Virus record (IMG/VR): IMGVR_UViG_3300028653_000055
Span: 1-24,241 of that record
Strand: one strand, 5' to 3'
Length of the DNA: 24,241 bases
DNA from: a virus
Positions 1 to 9,200 of this stretch are shown here, in pieces. Each line of letters begins with the position of its first letter. Position 1 is the stretch's first letter. The notes below the pieces were generated by a model that did no database searches, was not told the DNA's origin, and saw only the letters and a program-made list of their open reading frames with translations. Position numbers and translations under genes: made by a program.

Positions 1-1842
1 GACATACGAAGAGCCGTTGCTTACGGGAATATAAGTGTTGCTAACCACATTCCCCGGTCCTACGAGTCCCGTGGAGCCTTGGGCTCCTGCCCCGCCCGTT
101 CCTCCAGTAGGCCCCGTCAAACCTGTCTGACCTTGAAGACCCATCTGGCCCTGCAGACCAGTTAGACCTTGAAGCCCGGTGGCTCCTTGGGCTCCTGCTC
201 CGCCCGTTCCTCCTGTAGGTCCTGTCAAACCAGTATTGCCTTGGACTCCTGTCTTTCCCGTTACTCCAGTTAATCCCTGAAGTCCCGTTAATCCTTGCAA
301 TCCTGTTAATCCTTGTAGTCCCGTTAGACCTTGCAGACCAGTGCCTCCTTGGGCTCCTGCCCCGCCCGTGCCTCCAGTAGGCCCCGTCAAACCTGTCTGA
401 CCTTGAAGACCTGTATTGCCTTGGACCCCAGTGAGCCCCTGTAATCCAGTAAAACCTTGAACTCCCGTTCGACCCTGGACTCCCGTTAGGCCCTGAAGTC
501 CTGTTTGACCTTGGACACCGGTTAGGCCCTGAAGTCCTGTTTGACCTTGGACCCCAGTGAGTCCCTGAAGCCCTGTCTGGCCCTGGACTCCGGTTAGGCC
601 TTGAAGCCCTGTCTGGCCCTGGACTCCGGTTAGGCCTTGAACCCCTGTTTGACCTTGGACACCAGTTAGGCCTTGAAGACCTGTTTGCCCCTGGACTCCT
701 GTATTTCCTTGAACTCCAGTATTTCCTTGAACTCCGGTTAGTCCCTGTAGACCTGTAAGACCTTGCAATCCTGTGAATCCTTGAACTCCAGTATTGCCTT
801 GAACTCCTGTAGGTCCTTGTAACCCTGTAGGACCCTGTAATCCTGTAGTACCTTGGACTCCGACGCCTGTAAACCCTTGAGGCAATATAATAGCACTTAT
901 GTTTCCCGTGGCATCGGTCACAACCATTCTCTGGCCAGTTCCAGATAGGTTTTGGAGTTGAACAGAACTCACCACATTTAAAGACCCAGTAACATCCGCG
1001 GTTCCAGAAAATACGACACTTGACCCGGACACGGTCATTGGCGAGTTTACGTAAGTAGAGCCATTGCTTACCGGTATATAGGTATTAGAAACCAAAGCTC
1101 CTGGGCCAGTTATACCCTGGAGACCTGTTATACCTTGCACTCCGGTGGATCCTGTAAAGCCTTGCGTGGACCCTGCACTAATCTGGACCCATACTCCCGT
1201 TCCCGTGGTCCCTGCAAATAGGGCACCATCCGTTTCCTGGAAAAGTAAAACAGGCTCGGGAGGACCTAACGGAGGGTAGTAGGTTTGGTCAAGAAAATTT
1301 GCAAGTCCCGTGATACCTTGGACGCCTTGTATTCCTTGGACACCAGTTCCACCAGAAACAGAGCCGGCAGATATTTGCACCCAATGGTCGGATCCTGCTA
1401 CGCCGGCAAATAAAGCTTGGTCTTGCTCGTTGTAAAGTAATTCCGGTGTCACTCCAAGTGACGGGTACGGTGTTTCGTCAAGAAAATTTATGGCTTGGGT
1501 TAAACCAGTGATGCCTTGCAACCCTGTCTGACCTTGAGCCCCGTCAGCCCCGTCAGCTCCAGCAGCTCCAGCTGGCCCTTTAGATCCTGCTGGTCCAGCG
1601 GGACCCGGAACCCCCAGACCGGTATGGCCTTGAACGCCGGTAGGATTTAAAGCTACCGAAGTATTCAAAGTGTTAACATTATCGTAAATGTCCGCAAAGA
1701 AAGCCTGCCATGGGCGTTTTACGGAGCCTGTGGTATTCCCTCCAGCATCACTTTCGACAATATCCGTCCTATTCGGTGGCGGTCCCAATTTTGGGACCGT
1801 GACCGGGGCGGGATTAGAAGGTTTTTTCTTTGGTGAGGCCAT
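1..1842 (-). CDS. Collagen-like phage fibre protein (C-terminus beyond window)
   Basis: The reading frame is open for 614 codons from ATG at 1842 to the window edge, so the C-terminus is missing. The first 40 residues are Lys/Pro-rich. Residues 43-60 (RPWQAFFADIYDNVNTL) precede a first Gly-X-Y stretch at about 69-113. Two copies of a roughly 45-residue module ending in WVQISAGS follow (118-161 and 181-225). Next comes a non-collagen domain (about 247-322, with SNTYIPVSNGS and GTGQRMVVTDATG), then about 90 Gly-X-Y triplets (about 323-593), mostly as G-x-Q-G-x-T hexapeptides. At the edge SNTYIPVSNGS starts again. I infer a trimeric, rod-like fibre or host-adhesion protein on the virion. The tailspike stop lies 2 nt upstream (TAAATATG). 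I see no good Shine-Dalgarno, so translation is probably coupled. Proline is scarce in the repeats, and Thr or Gln fills the Y position. The exact attachment site on the virion is unknown. Confidence 0.88.
   Translation of the reverse strand, partial: MASPKKKPSNPAPVTVPKLGPPPNRTDIVESDAGGNTTGSVKRPWQAFFADIYDNVNTLNTSVALNPTGVQGHTGLGVPGPAGPAGSKGPAGAAGADGADGAQGQTGLQGITGLTQAINFLDETPYPSLGVTPELLYNEQDQALFAGVAGSDHWVQISAGSVSGGTGVQGIQGVQGITGLANFLDQTYYPPLGPPEPVLLFQETDGALFAGTTGTGVWVQISAGSTQGFTGSTGVQGITGLQGITGPGALVSNTYIPVSNGSTYVNSPMTVSGSSVVFSGTADVTGSLNVVSSVQLQNLSGTGQRMVVTDATGNISAIILPQGFTGVGVQGTTGLQGPTGLQGPTGVQGNTGVQGFTGLQGLTGLQGLTGVQGNTGVQGNTGVQGQTGLQGLTGVQGQTGVQGLTGVQGQTGLQGLTGVQGQTGLQGLTGVQGQTGLQGLTGVQGQTGLQGLTGVQGRTGVQGFTGLQGLTGVQGNTGLQGQTGLTGPTGGTGGAGAQGGTGLQGLTGLQGLTGLQGLTGLQGLTGVTGKTGVQGNTGLTGPTGGTGGAGAQGATGLQGLTGLQGQMGLQGQTGLTGPTGGTGGAGAQGSTGLVGPGNVVSNTYIPVSNGSSYV
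79..141 (-). repeat. 63-bp direct repeat, copy A (copy B at 349-411)
   Basis: This segment matches 349-411 at 62 of 63 positions by eye, at an offset of exactly 270 nt. A third, more diverged copy begins at 187. All encode the GLTGPTGGTGGAGAQG motif. The near identity at silent sites suggests a recent duplication or gene conversion, not only protein-level constraint. Confidence 0.8.
484..699 (-). repeat. Six tandem 36-bp units inside the collagen tract
   Basis: Six consecutive 36-nt units encode GVQGQTGLQGLT; the second unit has Val for the second Leu. The units differ mostly at third codon positions. This is an obvious substrate for slippage or unequal recombination, which would change fibre length by 12 residues per event. 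Confidence 0.85.
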
Positions 1843-1844
1843 AT

Positions 1845-4781
1845 TTATACAGGTATCATATCACAGGCTAAAGCGACAATGTCTGCAATAGGTGCAGGTC
1901 CTCCATCAAAAATTACTCCTATTTCCGGAACTCTCCAAGCAAGTCCGTCACCTTCCAGATATCCAATATTTGCATCGTACTTAACATTATAGGCACTGCC
2001 GCTAAAATCATAGGTTGATTGCCGCAGTAAAAAGGGGAGAGCGGAAAAAATATTATACTCATGACCTGCTGCAACTAAATTGGTCTGTCCGCAGGATTTA
2101 TAATAGTTAACATCTACTGTTAGAGTAGGGGTTGTAGCATCATACGCGGTTACTTGCCCCCACATCATGGGTTGTTTATTTCCAGCACCAGATGCATGTA
2201 TATCGGATGTATAATTAGCCCAAGATGTGCCAGCGACATTACTTGTCAAAAGCACAGATTGACCAATTTGATATACAGGTCCTGCAGAAAAGCCAGACAG
2301 CTCCACAGATCCAGTCTGAAAAGGAATAGTTTCAGGAGCAGTAGCTAAATTTGTCTGGGTAGTCGGATTTACATCCGAATAACACGGATAAAGTGCTCCT
2401 GACAAGAATCCCGTCTGCGGATAAGTCGGAGGAGATGGGTAGAAAAAATTATCAAGATGAACTATAGTCTGATTAAAAAAAGTGGACCAGTAAATATTTG
2501 TGAAACGACTAGTATCCAAATCTTTCAGAACACATGACCCAGATGAAAAAGAAAAAGAGCCAAGCCCTGAATTGCCGAAAAACAGGCCTCCCTGAGTTAT
2601 ATTTAAGCCACTTGAATCCATATGCGCATATTCAGTCCCGAGGTTTCCCCAATAAAATCTACCCTGGGCTGGGTCTCGCTCTTGCCAAGTATAGGTATCC
2701 GTCCGAGGTAATAAATTTGTGTTGTCAAACCCCACACTATCGTGTATTCGGGGGTTTGCATTTACACCCGTTGCATCAACCGTCGCAAAGGTTCTATTCC
2801 ATAAGTTTCCCCCATCACATAAGGAGCCTATCGAGGTTATCAGAGTGCTCGACCCATCCGCACGGTCTAAAGGGTTATGCACAATAAACTGGGCCTTCCC
2901 TTGATCCGAACTGTCAACGGCGGAGTAATCTCCAACAATTTCCTTGAAAGTCTTATAAGCGGTCGAGTCCAGGAACGCTTGCCCGGTCTGATATCCATCC
3001 GCTAAATGATATGCTTGCCCCGAATACCCCACAACCTGGTTATTTTCAATGTTCCCAGGTAATACGGAGCCTGAATTCTGACTGTAAATGCCCCAGCCCT
3101 GGGTCACGACTGAAGGACCTTGATAAATCGAGTTGTTCGAGACCAGCACATAATTATTGACGGAGGAAGAAATATGGATTCCATATATTGAATTCGTCCC
3201 CGTCGTCACGGAAATATTATTGCCCGTAACAATTGAATTCCCTATCGCTGTATTGTTAATTTCAATACCGGTTTCTTGGGGGTCAACGCACTGGTTATTT
3301 GTTATTGAGTAATTTGAGCCATATACGGAAATGTCCTTCATCGAATCGTAAATTATGTTGCTATCAATCATCCAGTTATTGGCATTCTGAATAGAGATTG
3401 CAACACCCGTACAGTTATACAAAGAGCACCCCATCACTTTTCCAGAAGTCATGGCGCCCGTGGCGATTATTCCAAGAAAAGCATTGTATATAACGGAATT
3501 ACGTACGATGTTGCCTGACCCACTCTGGTCAAAGCAAACACAATACCCCGTAGGAGAGGCATTTCGAATCGTGCAATTTTCTATGATAGCATTAAAAGTC
3601 TCTAAATAAACTATGGTCTGGGCGGTAGCTGAACCATCAATTATCAAGTCCCGGAGCACAGGTCCGCGTAGTCCGCCAGCCCCATTCGCCATCTGAATAA
3701 AAGTCCCGGACGAGCCAATAAACTGTAAGTTCGCTAGGTACTCTTCATTGGCCGGGTTGTTTTCATTGTCTGTTTCAAAAGGCTGACTTCCTTTTAAATT
3801 TATTCCCCCGTGAGTAGTAGGAATACTTATAGCATTACAATAATATTTTTTTGACGAATTAAAAACAACCCACATCCCGGTCGAGCAAGAATTTATTGCC
3901 AATTGTATAGGAGCGGTATCATCCGTCGTTATAGTGTCATTGAGAAAGCTTCCATCCCCTTTGGCGCCAAACCACTCAGGCTTAACATCAATACAACCCG
4001 AAAGAAGAGGAGCCAATCCATTAGCCCCCACGTAAAAGTGCTGAAAATCATCTGAAGGCGCTGCATGTATCGTAGGCTGTATAGCTGTATTCCACTTTAA
4101 CCCACCATTGGCGCTGAATACAATGTCCGAGGCCAAGGCCGGCTGAGTTATGTAAAAAATTCCATTAATGTAAAGATAAAAATTGTTGTTACCATAAACA
4201 AATGCATCCGCGGCCTCGACCGCGGCCGTGTCATCGTTTACCCCGTCCCCCACTGCTCCGTACATAAATGGCGAAACATAACCATTCAACTCAAGGACCC
4301 ATCGTCCGGTCGAGCCCGAGCTAGGTGCTATGTACACTCCACCATCGTCTGCCTGAGTAGAGGCCGCGTTCCAGTAATAGGTTCCGCCGCCGCCATCCCC
4401 GACAGTGTTATACCCCAAGGTGGACACGGCTAAAGAAGACCCGGGAGCTAAAGATCTGAGGCCCGCCGGTCCTTCGAGGGTAGCAATCAGGTTATACCCA
4501 GCCACGGCCGAGCCAATGTTGTCAACGGTCCAAAGGACGTTCCCCATTTGGTCTTGCAAGACAAATTTATATAACCCTGGCGAAAGCCATACGTTAGCAG
4601 AACCCATTCCGTCCAGGATCACGGGATTTGTATTTGCTCCAATACCTGTCGAGTCAACATAAGTGCTTTTGGGAGTTGTAGTTCCCGCAATATAGGTGTA
4701 AAGTTTGCCTCCGACTAACGGTTGGCCGTTAGCATTCCAATAGAAAAATTTTGGTGTTGGAGAAAGAACTGTCGTAGTCAT
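1845..4781 (-). CDS. Tailspike with head-binding domain and pectate-lyase-like beta-helix
   Basis: This is a receptor-binding and probably polysaccharide-degrading tailspike. Residues 4-95 match the podovirus tailspike head-binding pattern (LSPTPKFFYWNANGQPL, AGTTTPKSTYVDSTG, ANTNPVILDGMGSANVWL, LWTVDNIG), which attaches the spike to the tail. Residues 120-170 (GYNTVGDGGGGTYYW) form the usual linker. FMYGAVGDGVNDDTAAV at 172-188 is the entry motif of the Pectate_lyase_3 right-handed beta-helix. A second, similar entry, WFGAKGDG...DDTAPIQLAI, lies at 270-296. Residues about 370-560 carry short Asn- and Ile-rich rungs (NNWMIDSNIIYD, NNISVTTG). The C-terminal 350 residues are unassigned and could be trimerisation or receptor-binding domains. 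The start overlaps the preceding stop by ATGA, with AAGGAAGAGG upstream. The glycan substrate cannot be read from the sequence. Confidence 0.9.
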   Translation of the reverse strand: MTTTVLSPTPKFFYWNANGQPLVGGKLYTYIAGTTTPKSTYVDSTGIGANTNPVILDGMGSANVWLSPGLYKFVLQDQMGNVLWTVDNIGSAVAGYNLIATLEGPAGLRSLAPGSSLAVSTLGYNTVGDGGGGTYYWNAASTQADDGGVYIAPSSGSTGRWVLELNGYVSPFMYGAVGDGVNDDTAAVEAADAFVYGNNNFYLYINGIFYITQPALASDIVFSANGGLKWNTAIQPTIHAAPSDDFQHFYVGANGLAPLLSGCIDVKPEWFGAKGDGSFLNDTITTDDTAPIQLAINSCSTGMWVVFNSSKKYYCNAISIPTTHGGINLKGSQPFETDNENNPANEEYLANLQFIGSSGTFIQMANGAGGLRGPVLRDLIIDGSATAQTIVYLETFNAIIENCTIRNASPTGYCVCFDQSGSGNIVRNSVIYNAFLGIIATGAMTSGKVMGCSLYNCTGVAISIQNANNWMIDSNIIYDSMKDISVYGSNYSITNNQCVDPQETGIEINNTAIGNSIVTGNNISVTTGTNSIYGIHISSSVNNYVLVSNNSIYQGPSVVTQGWGIYSQNSGSVLPGNIENNQVVGYSGQAYHLADGYQTGQAFLDSTAYKTFKEIVGDYSAVDSSDQGKAQFIVHNPLDRADGSSTLITSIGSLCDGGNLWNRTFATVDATGVNANPRIHDSVGFDNTNLLPRTDTYTWQERDPAQGRFYWGNLGTEYAHMDSSGLNITQGGLFFGNSGLGSFSFSSGSCVLKDLDTSRFTNIYWSTFFNQTIVHLDNFFYPSPPTYPQTGFLSGALYPCYSDVNPTTQTNLATAPETIPFQTGSVELSGFSAGPVYQIGQSVLLTSNVAGTSWANYTSDIHASGAGNKQPMMWGQVTAYDATTPTLTVDVNYYKSCGQTNLVAAGHEYNIFSALPFLLRQSTYDFSGSAYNVKYDANIGYLEGDGLAWRVPEIGVIFDGGPAPIADIVALACDMIPV

Positions 4782-6205
4782 TTTTGCCTCTTCCTTAACT
4801 GGGGTAAGTTACCCAATGTGAGCCGTTGCCCACTTACTTTAAGTTGGTTTATTAACTGGTTATTTGCCAGCCAGTCCTGATAAGTCTGTTTTGCATCCGC
4901 AATTGCGCGTTCCGTGCTTCCTTCGGGAGCCTGCGGGGCTTGTGACGTCCCACCGGGCCCAGCCAGGGTCTGCTGTCCGGAAACTGGATACGGCGTCTGC
5001 GGCTGTTGCGGAGACATCGCCCCCATTACCATTCGAGGATTTTCCGGTAATTTTTGTTGCTGTGCTTGGTATGCCTGGGCATACATGGTAGCCAAAACAT
5101 CATTGGGTTTATTACTGAGCTCTAACTGGTGTGCAGGTATATCTAAAGGTTGCTTAGTTATGATATTTTGAGAGTTAATCGGAACTGAAGACGCCAACAC
5201 CCGGTTAAAGTCCCGCAAAGTCTTCCACTGGTACCGGATCTCGGGATTGGCCGAGGACGACACCGCCGCATCTATTTGAGTTCTCACCAATTGCGCGACC
5301 GAGGCCTGGGCCTGGGCTTGTAAAGCTTGGTCCATGTTATTGGAATTTAAAGACTTAGCTGGTACGGCTAAAGCCTCGAGCCTCTGCTGAACCGCGGGGA
5401 AGGGCATTGTATTCCACTGTTGAACGGTAGGAATCAAGGCCTGGACCAAGGCCGCGGCCTTGGGCGGAGTATCGGGAGCCTTTGAGTAGTTGGTTAAGGT
5501 ATCAACAATAGGTTGAGCTTTAAATACTTTAGAAGGATTAGCCGTTGTAACTTGGGCTAAAGTAGTCTGTTGTGCGGTCTTGTTTGAGACCGCGGCCTGG
5601 GCCTCGGAAACAGGCGGTTTAGGAGCGGGTTGCTCAGGGGCTTGCCCGGGCTTAGGAGCAGGTTGCTCAGGAGCTGGTGGTTTATTTACTTTTGTTTCAA
5701 CCACGACGCTCTTTGAAGCCGCATCAGATTTTTTAGCATCTATCAAAGCCTGGGGAGTCTGGGTAGCTGGCTCGTATACTTTTTTACCGGTATCCGGCTG
5801 AACTGCTACTGTTTTTGAGGAAGGTTCCATAGACCCATTACGAAAAACAAGGCGTCCTGTTCCGCCTGATTCTGAAATGGCGTCTACTATTGCCTTTTTT
5901 TGCTCCGTATCATCTAATGGAGCAGCAGGACCCATGGCCGCGCCGGACGGCGCCGGAGCTGGGTTAATTTCTGATTGAGGCGGAGGAGGGGTTCGCATAA
6001 CGTGTGTGACCGGCTGTAACTGCCCCAATGTCGGTAGCGACGGGCTATTGTTCTGAACATTAAAAATATTCGCTGTATCAGCAGGGGCTGGTTGTTGGGG
6101 CGCCACCAGTTGCTGTTTAAGTGTGTCAACCGTATTAGACAAATGAGCAATAACCTCTTTCATAGAATATCCTGAGTCTAGTGCAGCTTTAATATCGTAT
6201 GGCAT
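4778..6205 (-). CDS. Pro/Gln/Ala-rich virion-associated protein, function unknown
   Basis: I do not recognise a full-length family. The N-terminus (DIKAALDSGYSMKEVIAHLS, residues 4-23) resembles the short helical module at the start of many phage internal or tail proteins. Residues 35-95 are Pro/Gln-rich. Residues 176-199 contain a tandem APEQPAPKP repeat. Residues about 205-380 are Ala/Gln-rich and probably helical. Residues 385-430 are again Pro/Gln/Gly-rich, and the last ten residues are basic (LPQLRKRQK). This composition suggests an extended, flexible virion protein, possibly a further ejection protein or a linker in the tail. It lies between the large ejection protein and the tailspike. 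Its start is 2 nt after the previous stop, and its GGAGAT ribosome binding site includes that gene's last codons. It ends in a 4-nt ATGA overlap with the tailspike start. Confidence 0.75.
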   Translation of the reverse strand: MPYDIKAALDSGYSMKEVIAHLSNTVDTLKQQLVAPQQPAPADTANIFNVQNNSPSLPTLGQLQPVTHVMRTPPPPQSEINPAPAPSGAAMGPAAPLDDTEQKKAIVDAISESGGTGRLVFRNGSMEPSSKTVAVQPDTGKKVYEPATQTPQALIDAKKSDAASKSVVVETKVNKPPAPEQPAPKPGQAPEQPAPKPPVSEAQAAVSNKTAQQTTLAQVTTANPSKVFKAQPIVDTLTNYSKAPDTPPKAAALVQALIPTVQQWNTMPFPAVQQRLEALAVPAKSLNSNNMDQALQAQAQASVAQLVRTQIDAAVSSSANPEIRYQWKTLRDFNRVLASSVPINSQNIITKQPLDIPAHQLELSNKPNDVLATMYAQAYQAQQQKLPENPRMVMGAMSPQQPQTPYPVSGQQTLAGPGGTSQAPQAPEGSTERAIADAKQTYQDWLANNQLINQLKVSGQRLTLGNLPQLRKRQK

Positions 6206-6207
6206 TG

Positions 6208-9200
6208 TTATCTCCAGAACGAGTCTAATGGAGGGCGTGTATCATTTTGTCTTTTATTGTTTATCATTTTGCCAAGTGTCGAGACCCCTTTACCAACTGC
6301 AAGTGCCGTTCCACCAGTGGCCGCGGCCATGGCTGGAGCGGATCTCAAGATGCTTTTTATACCTGGATTAAAAGAGCCATTATTCGCGATCGCGGACTTT
6401 ATTTGATTTTCAGAGAACGGTATATAAGTATGAGACTTAACCCCCATGGTATTATGCACTTCGTGGTCTTCAAAACCGAATCCATCATAATTCTTTTTAA
6501 TGTAGCGTTCCAGGCCTGGGGACTTTTCCATCAGGCCCATAAGTGGCCGCAAGTGCTCGGGTAGGGAAGAGCCCGCGAAATCCGGACCGCTCGCGAAGCC
6601 ATGAGTTTGCAGAACCTTATTTATAGTACCCCAATCATCTTTACTTTTAGGATACGTCTTCATATCGTACACGATATCCCTGATGTCTTTTTCCTGCTGT
6701 TTCAGCGTTTTTATTGCCAAGCCACGGAACCTCAAATCTTCTTCTTTTTGGCCCGTAGGTATTTTGTCCAATCGCTCTTGGTCATAAGTAGGGTGCTTTT
6801 TTTTATAAAAATAATCAATTGACTTTTGATAGTCTTTGGCTCTTTGAGCAAGTCCTTCTTTATCTGTAAGGGCGTTTGTTAGATTATTTATATCTCCTTT
6901 AAACATGTCGGACAGTGATGTTTTTTCTGTGATTGGATTCCTGATATTTAAGTAAGCAGGTGTCACATTTGATTGGAAACTTGGCTTATGGTATTGCAAA
7001 TCTCTCAAGGGGGCCCCATAAACAGCATATCCGTCCGAAACTTCTGGGTTGTCTGTCCAAAAAGAATGCCCGAGAATCCTTCCGCGCTCGGCCTTAGGAA
7101 ATTCTCCACTTTTTGGAACATCTGGCATTGTTCTGCCGTTTGTCACTATTTTAGGCTGACCGTTTTCATGAACAACTTTACTTGCGGTTTCGGGAGATTT
7201 TTCCCAGTCACCAAAAAAGGTCTTAAATTGCGGGGTCTTTTGTTGCGCTACTTGCGCCTCGGAGCCAATAGACTTGCCCCCGCCAATTGCACCACTAGGT
7301 TGGTTCTTTTGTGCTTTTAAGTTTTGTATATCTTTTAATTTTGCTTGATACCTACTGTTTAACTCTTGAGAGTTCCGGGCCTCTATAGTATAACCCGCCG
7401 CAGGACCCGATTTGATAGTTATAGAGTGATAGGGGTCAGTCTTCCCCAGGACACCTGGTGTCCCTCCTGTATATTCAGCTTTTGCCGCTGTGAAGTTTTT
7501 TACTATTTTTGCTCCCTCTACCGGATCCACAGGCAACATAGGTGGAATTCCGGGAGGAGGAGCTCCTTGGACTTTTTGTTTTAGTTCTGATATTTTCTTC
7601 TCGTCTTCCATTTTCTGTTTTAGAGAAGGATTAATTTTCTCAGGAGGAATTGCTTGACCGTCAGGAGCATATTTTGCTTGGCCTTTTGTGGCAAAGCCCG
7701 GACCTGCTGTACCTGGGCCTCCTGCATTGGGTTGAGGGCCTCCGCCCGCTCCACCTGTAGGCCCTGCGCCCGGATTAGTATTTGGACCAGTGCCTCCTTG
7801 AGTTCCTCCTGTAGGCCCGGCGCCCGCTCCGCCTTGAGCCCCGCCTGTAGGACCAGGTTCTGGTCCAATGCCCTCTTTTTCCGGAGAATATTTCCAGGCC
7901 TTATCAAACATTTTTTCAATGTAGCGATCGGGTCTGTTAAGTTCTTTTATTACAGTTTTTATCCCTAACCCGGAAGCTCCTTTTGCAAGGCTCAGGATAG
8001 CACCTGGATGGCCCATCAAGGCTCCCACAGCACCCATCGCTAATTCACTACCTGTATATACATCAGTTAAACCGGAGAACAATCCTGGCGAGGACTTTTG
8101 AAGGGATCTCACGGCTTGTTTGTTTATATCTTTTTCAATGTGCGAAAGAGCCCCATATTGATTCTTCAAGTCCTGGTATCCAGGACCTTGGACGGATTCA
8201 ATTGACTTATCTAACTGCTCTCGTAGTATAGATGCTATAGAGGCATCTACCCTGGCCTGGCCTAAATTTTTAATTCCTTTGCCGCTATAATATGCTGGTA
8301 AAGAATTATTTAAGTCGGCTATTCTTGCTTCTACAACTTCAGGAGGTTCTCCGTTAAGCTCAGCGATCGCTGCTTTTTGTTTTGTTGCGTACTCCCGGAC
8401 CTCGGGAGGATTCATTTTATAGTTTTTACCTTTTTCGTATTCTGCTAATTTATCAAGTGCCGGCTGGGTATTGACAGCCACACCTTCGTCTCCGGCCTGC
8501 GTGGCCATATCATGAAATTGCTTGTAGATTTCAGGCTTGGTTTGAGATATAGCCTGCGAAAACTCGACATTTGTTTTTATAGGCCGAGACACTTCTATAG
8601 GATTTCCTTGGGCATCCGTTGATTTAATTTTATCTATGGGATTTCCATTATAGTCAAGTAGATTAAGATTATTTTTATTCCCAGCAATAGTTTGCACAGC
8701 ATTTTCTGTTTTACCATAATAAGCTTCTCTTTGATTAGCCGTGGACCCAATATTTGAAGGCCTTATGCCTCGGTCAACTCCCTGCCGCACGGCCTGGGAA
8801 AAGTCCTGGGCGGTTACAGGTGGAGGTTGTACAGATTGTATCTTCCCGGTTTTATCAAAAATCCCTGAGGGCAAAGGACCTTTTATGTCATCAATGGTAT
8901 TTTTAATGCCATTTTTTATGCCTTTACCTAATACATCTAAAGTACTTGTACTACCTTTTAATTCTGCTGAGGCTAAAGGTAAGGCAGCTAATGCAACATT
9001 TCCCCCTGCAACAATATCTTTTTGGGCTCTTTCAGGTATCTTATTCCATATGTCAGAGATGGGTTGTGTTATGTTTCCTAAAGTTCTTCCAGGAAGATCG
9101 TTTGGGGGCTGTGTATCTTCTTCCAGATGCCCATACTTGGGAATTCCGAACTGTTTATTTTCTTCCTTAGGTCCATATGTGGGAATAGATGAGAGAACAT

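Larger units (their letters stand above)
61..876 (-). repeat. Collagen-like Gly-X-Y repeat tract
   Basis: About 90 uninterrupted Gly-X-Y triplets are encoded here. The dominant hexapeptide is Gly-(Val/Leu)-Gln-Gly-(Leu/Gln/Asn)-Thr, an 18-nt unit. A second motif, GLTGPTGGTGGAGAQG, occurs three times near the C-terminal side. Phage collagen-like tracts are known in tail fibres and form triple helices. The G-x-T triplets recall the GPT repeats of Bacillus BclA, whose threonines carry glycans. Confidence 0.9.

Noticed and set aside
1-900. CRISPR-like array of short regular repeats
   Set aside because: The repeats are 18- and 36-nt, contiguous and in frame, without unique spacers. They translate into Gly-X-Y collagen triplets over a fully open frame.
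7693-7854. Second collagen domain in the ART-like protein
   Set aside because: The Gly-rich linker does not keep a strict Gly every third residue, so it is better described as a flexible Gly-rich spacer.
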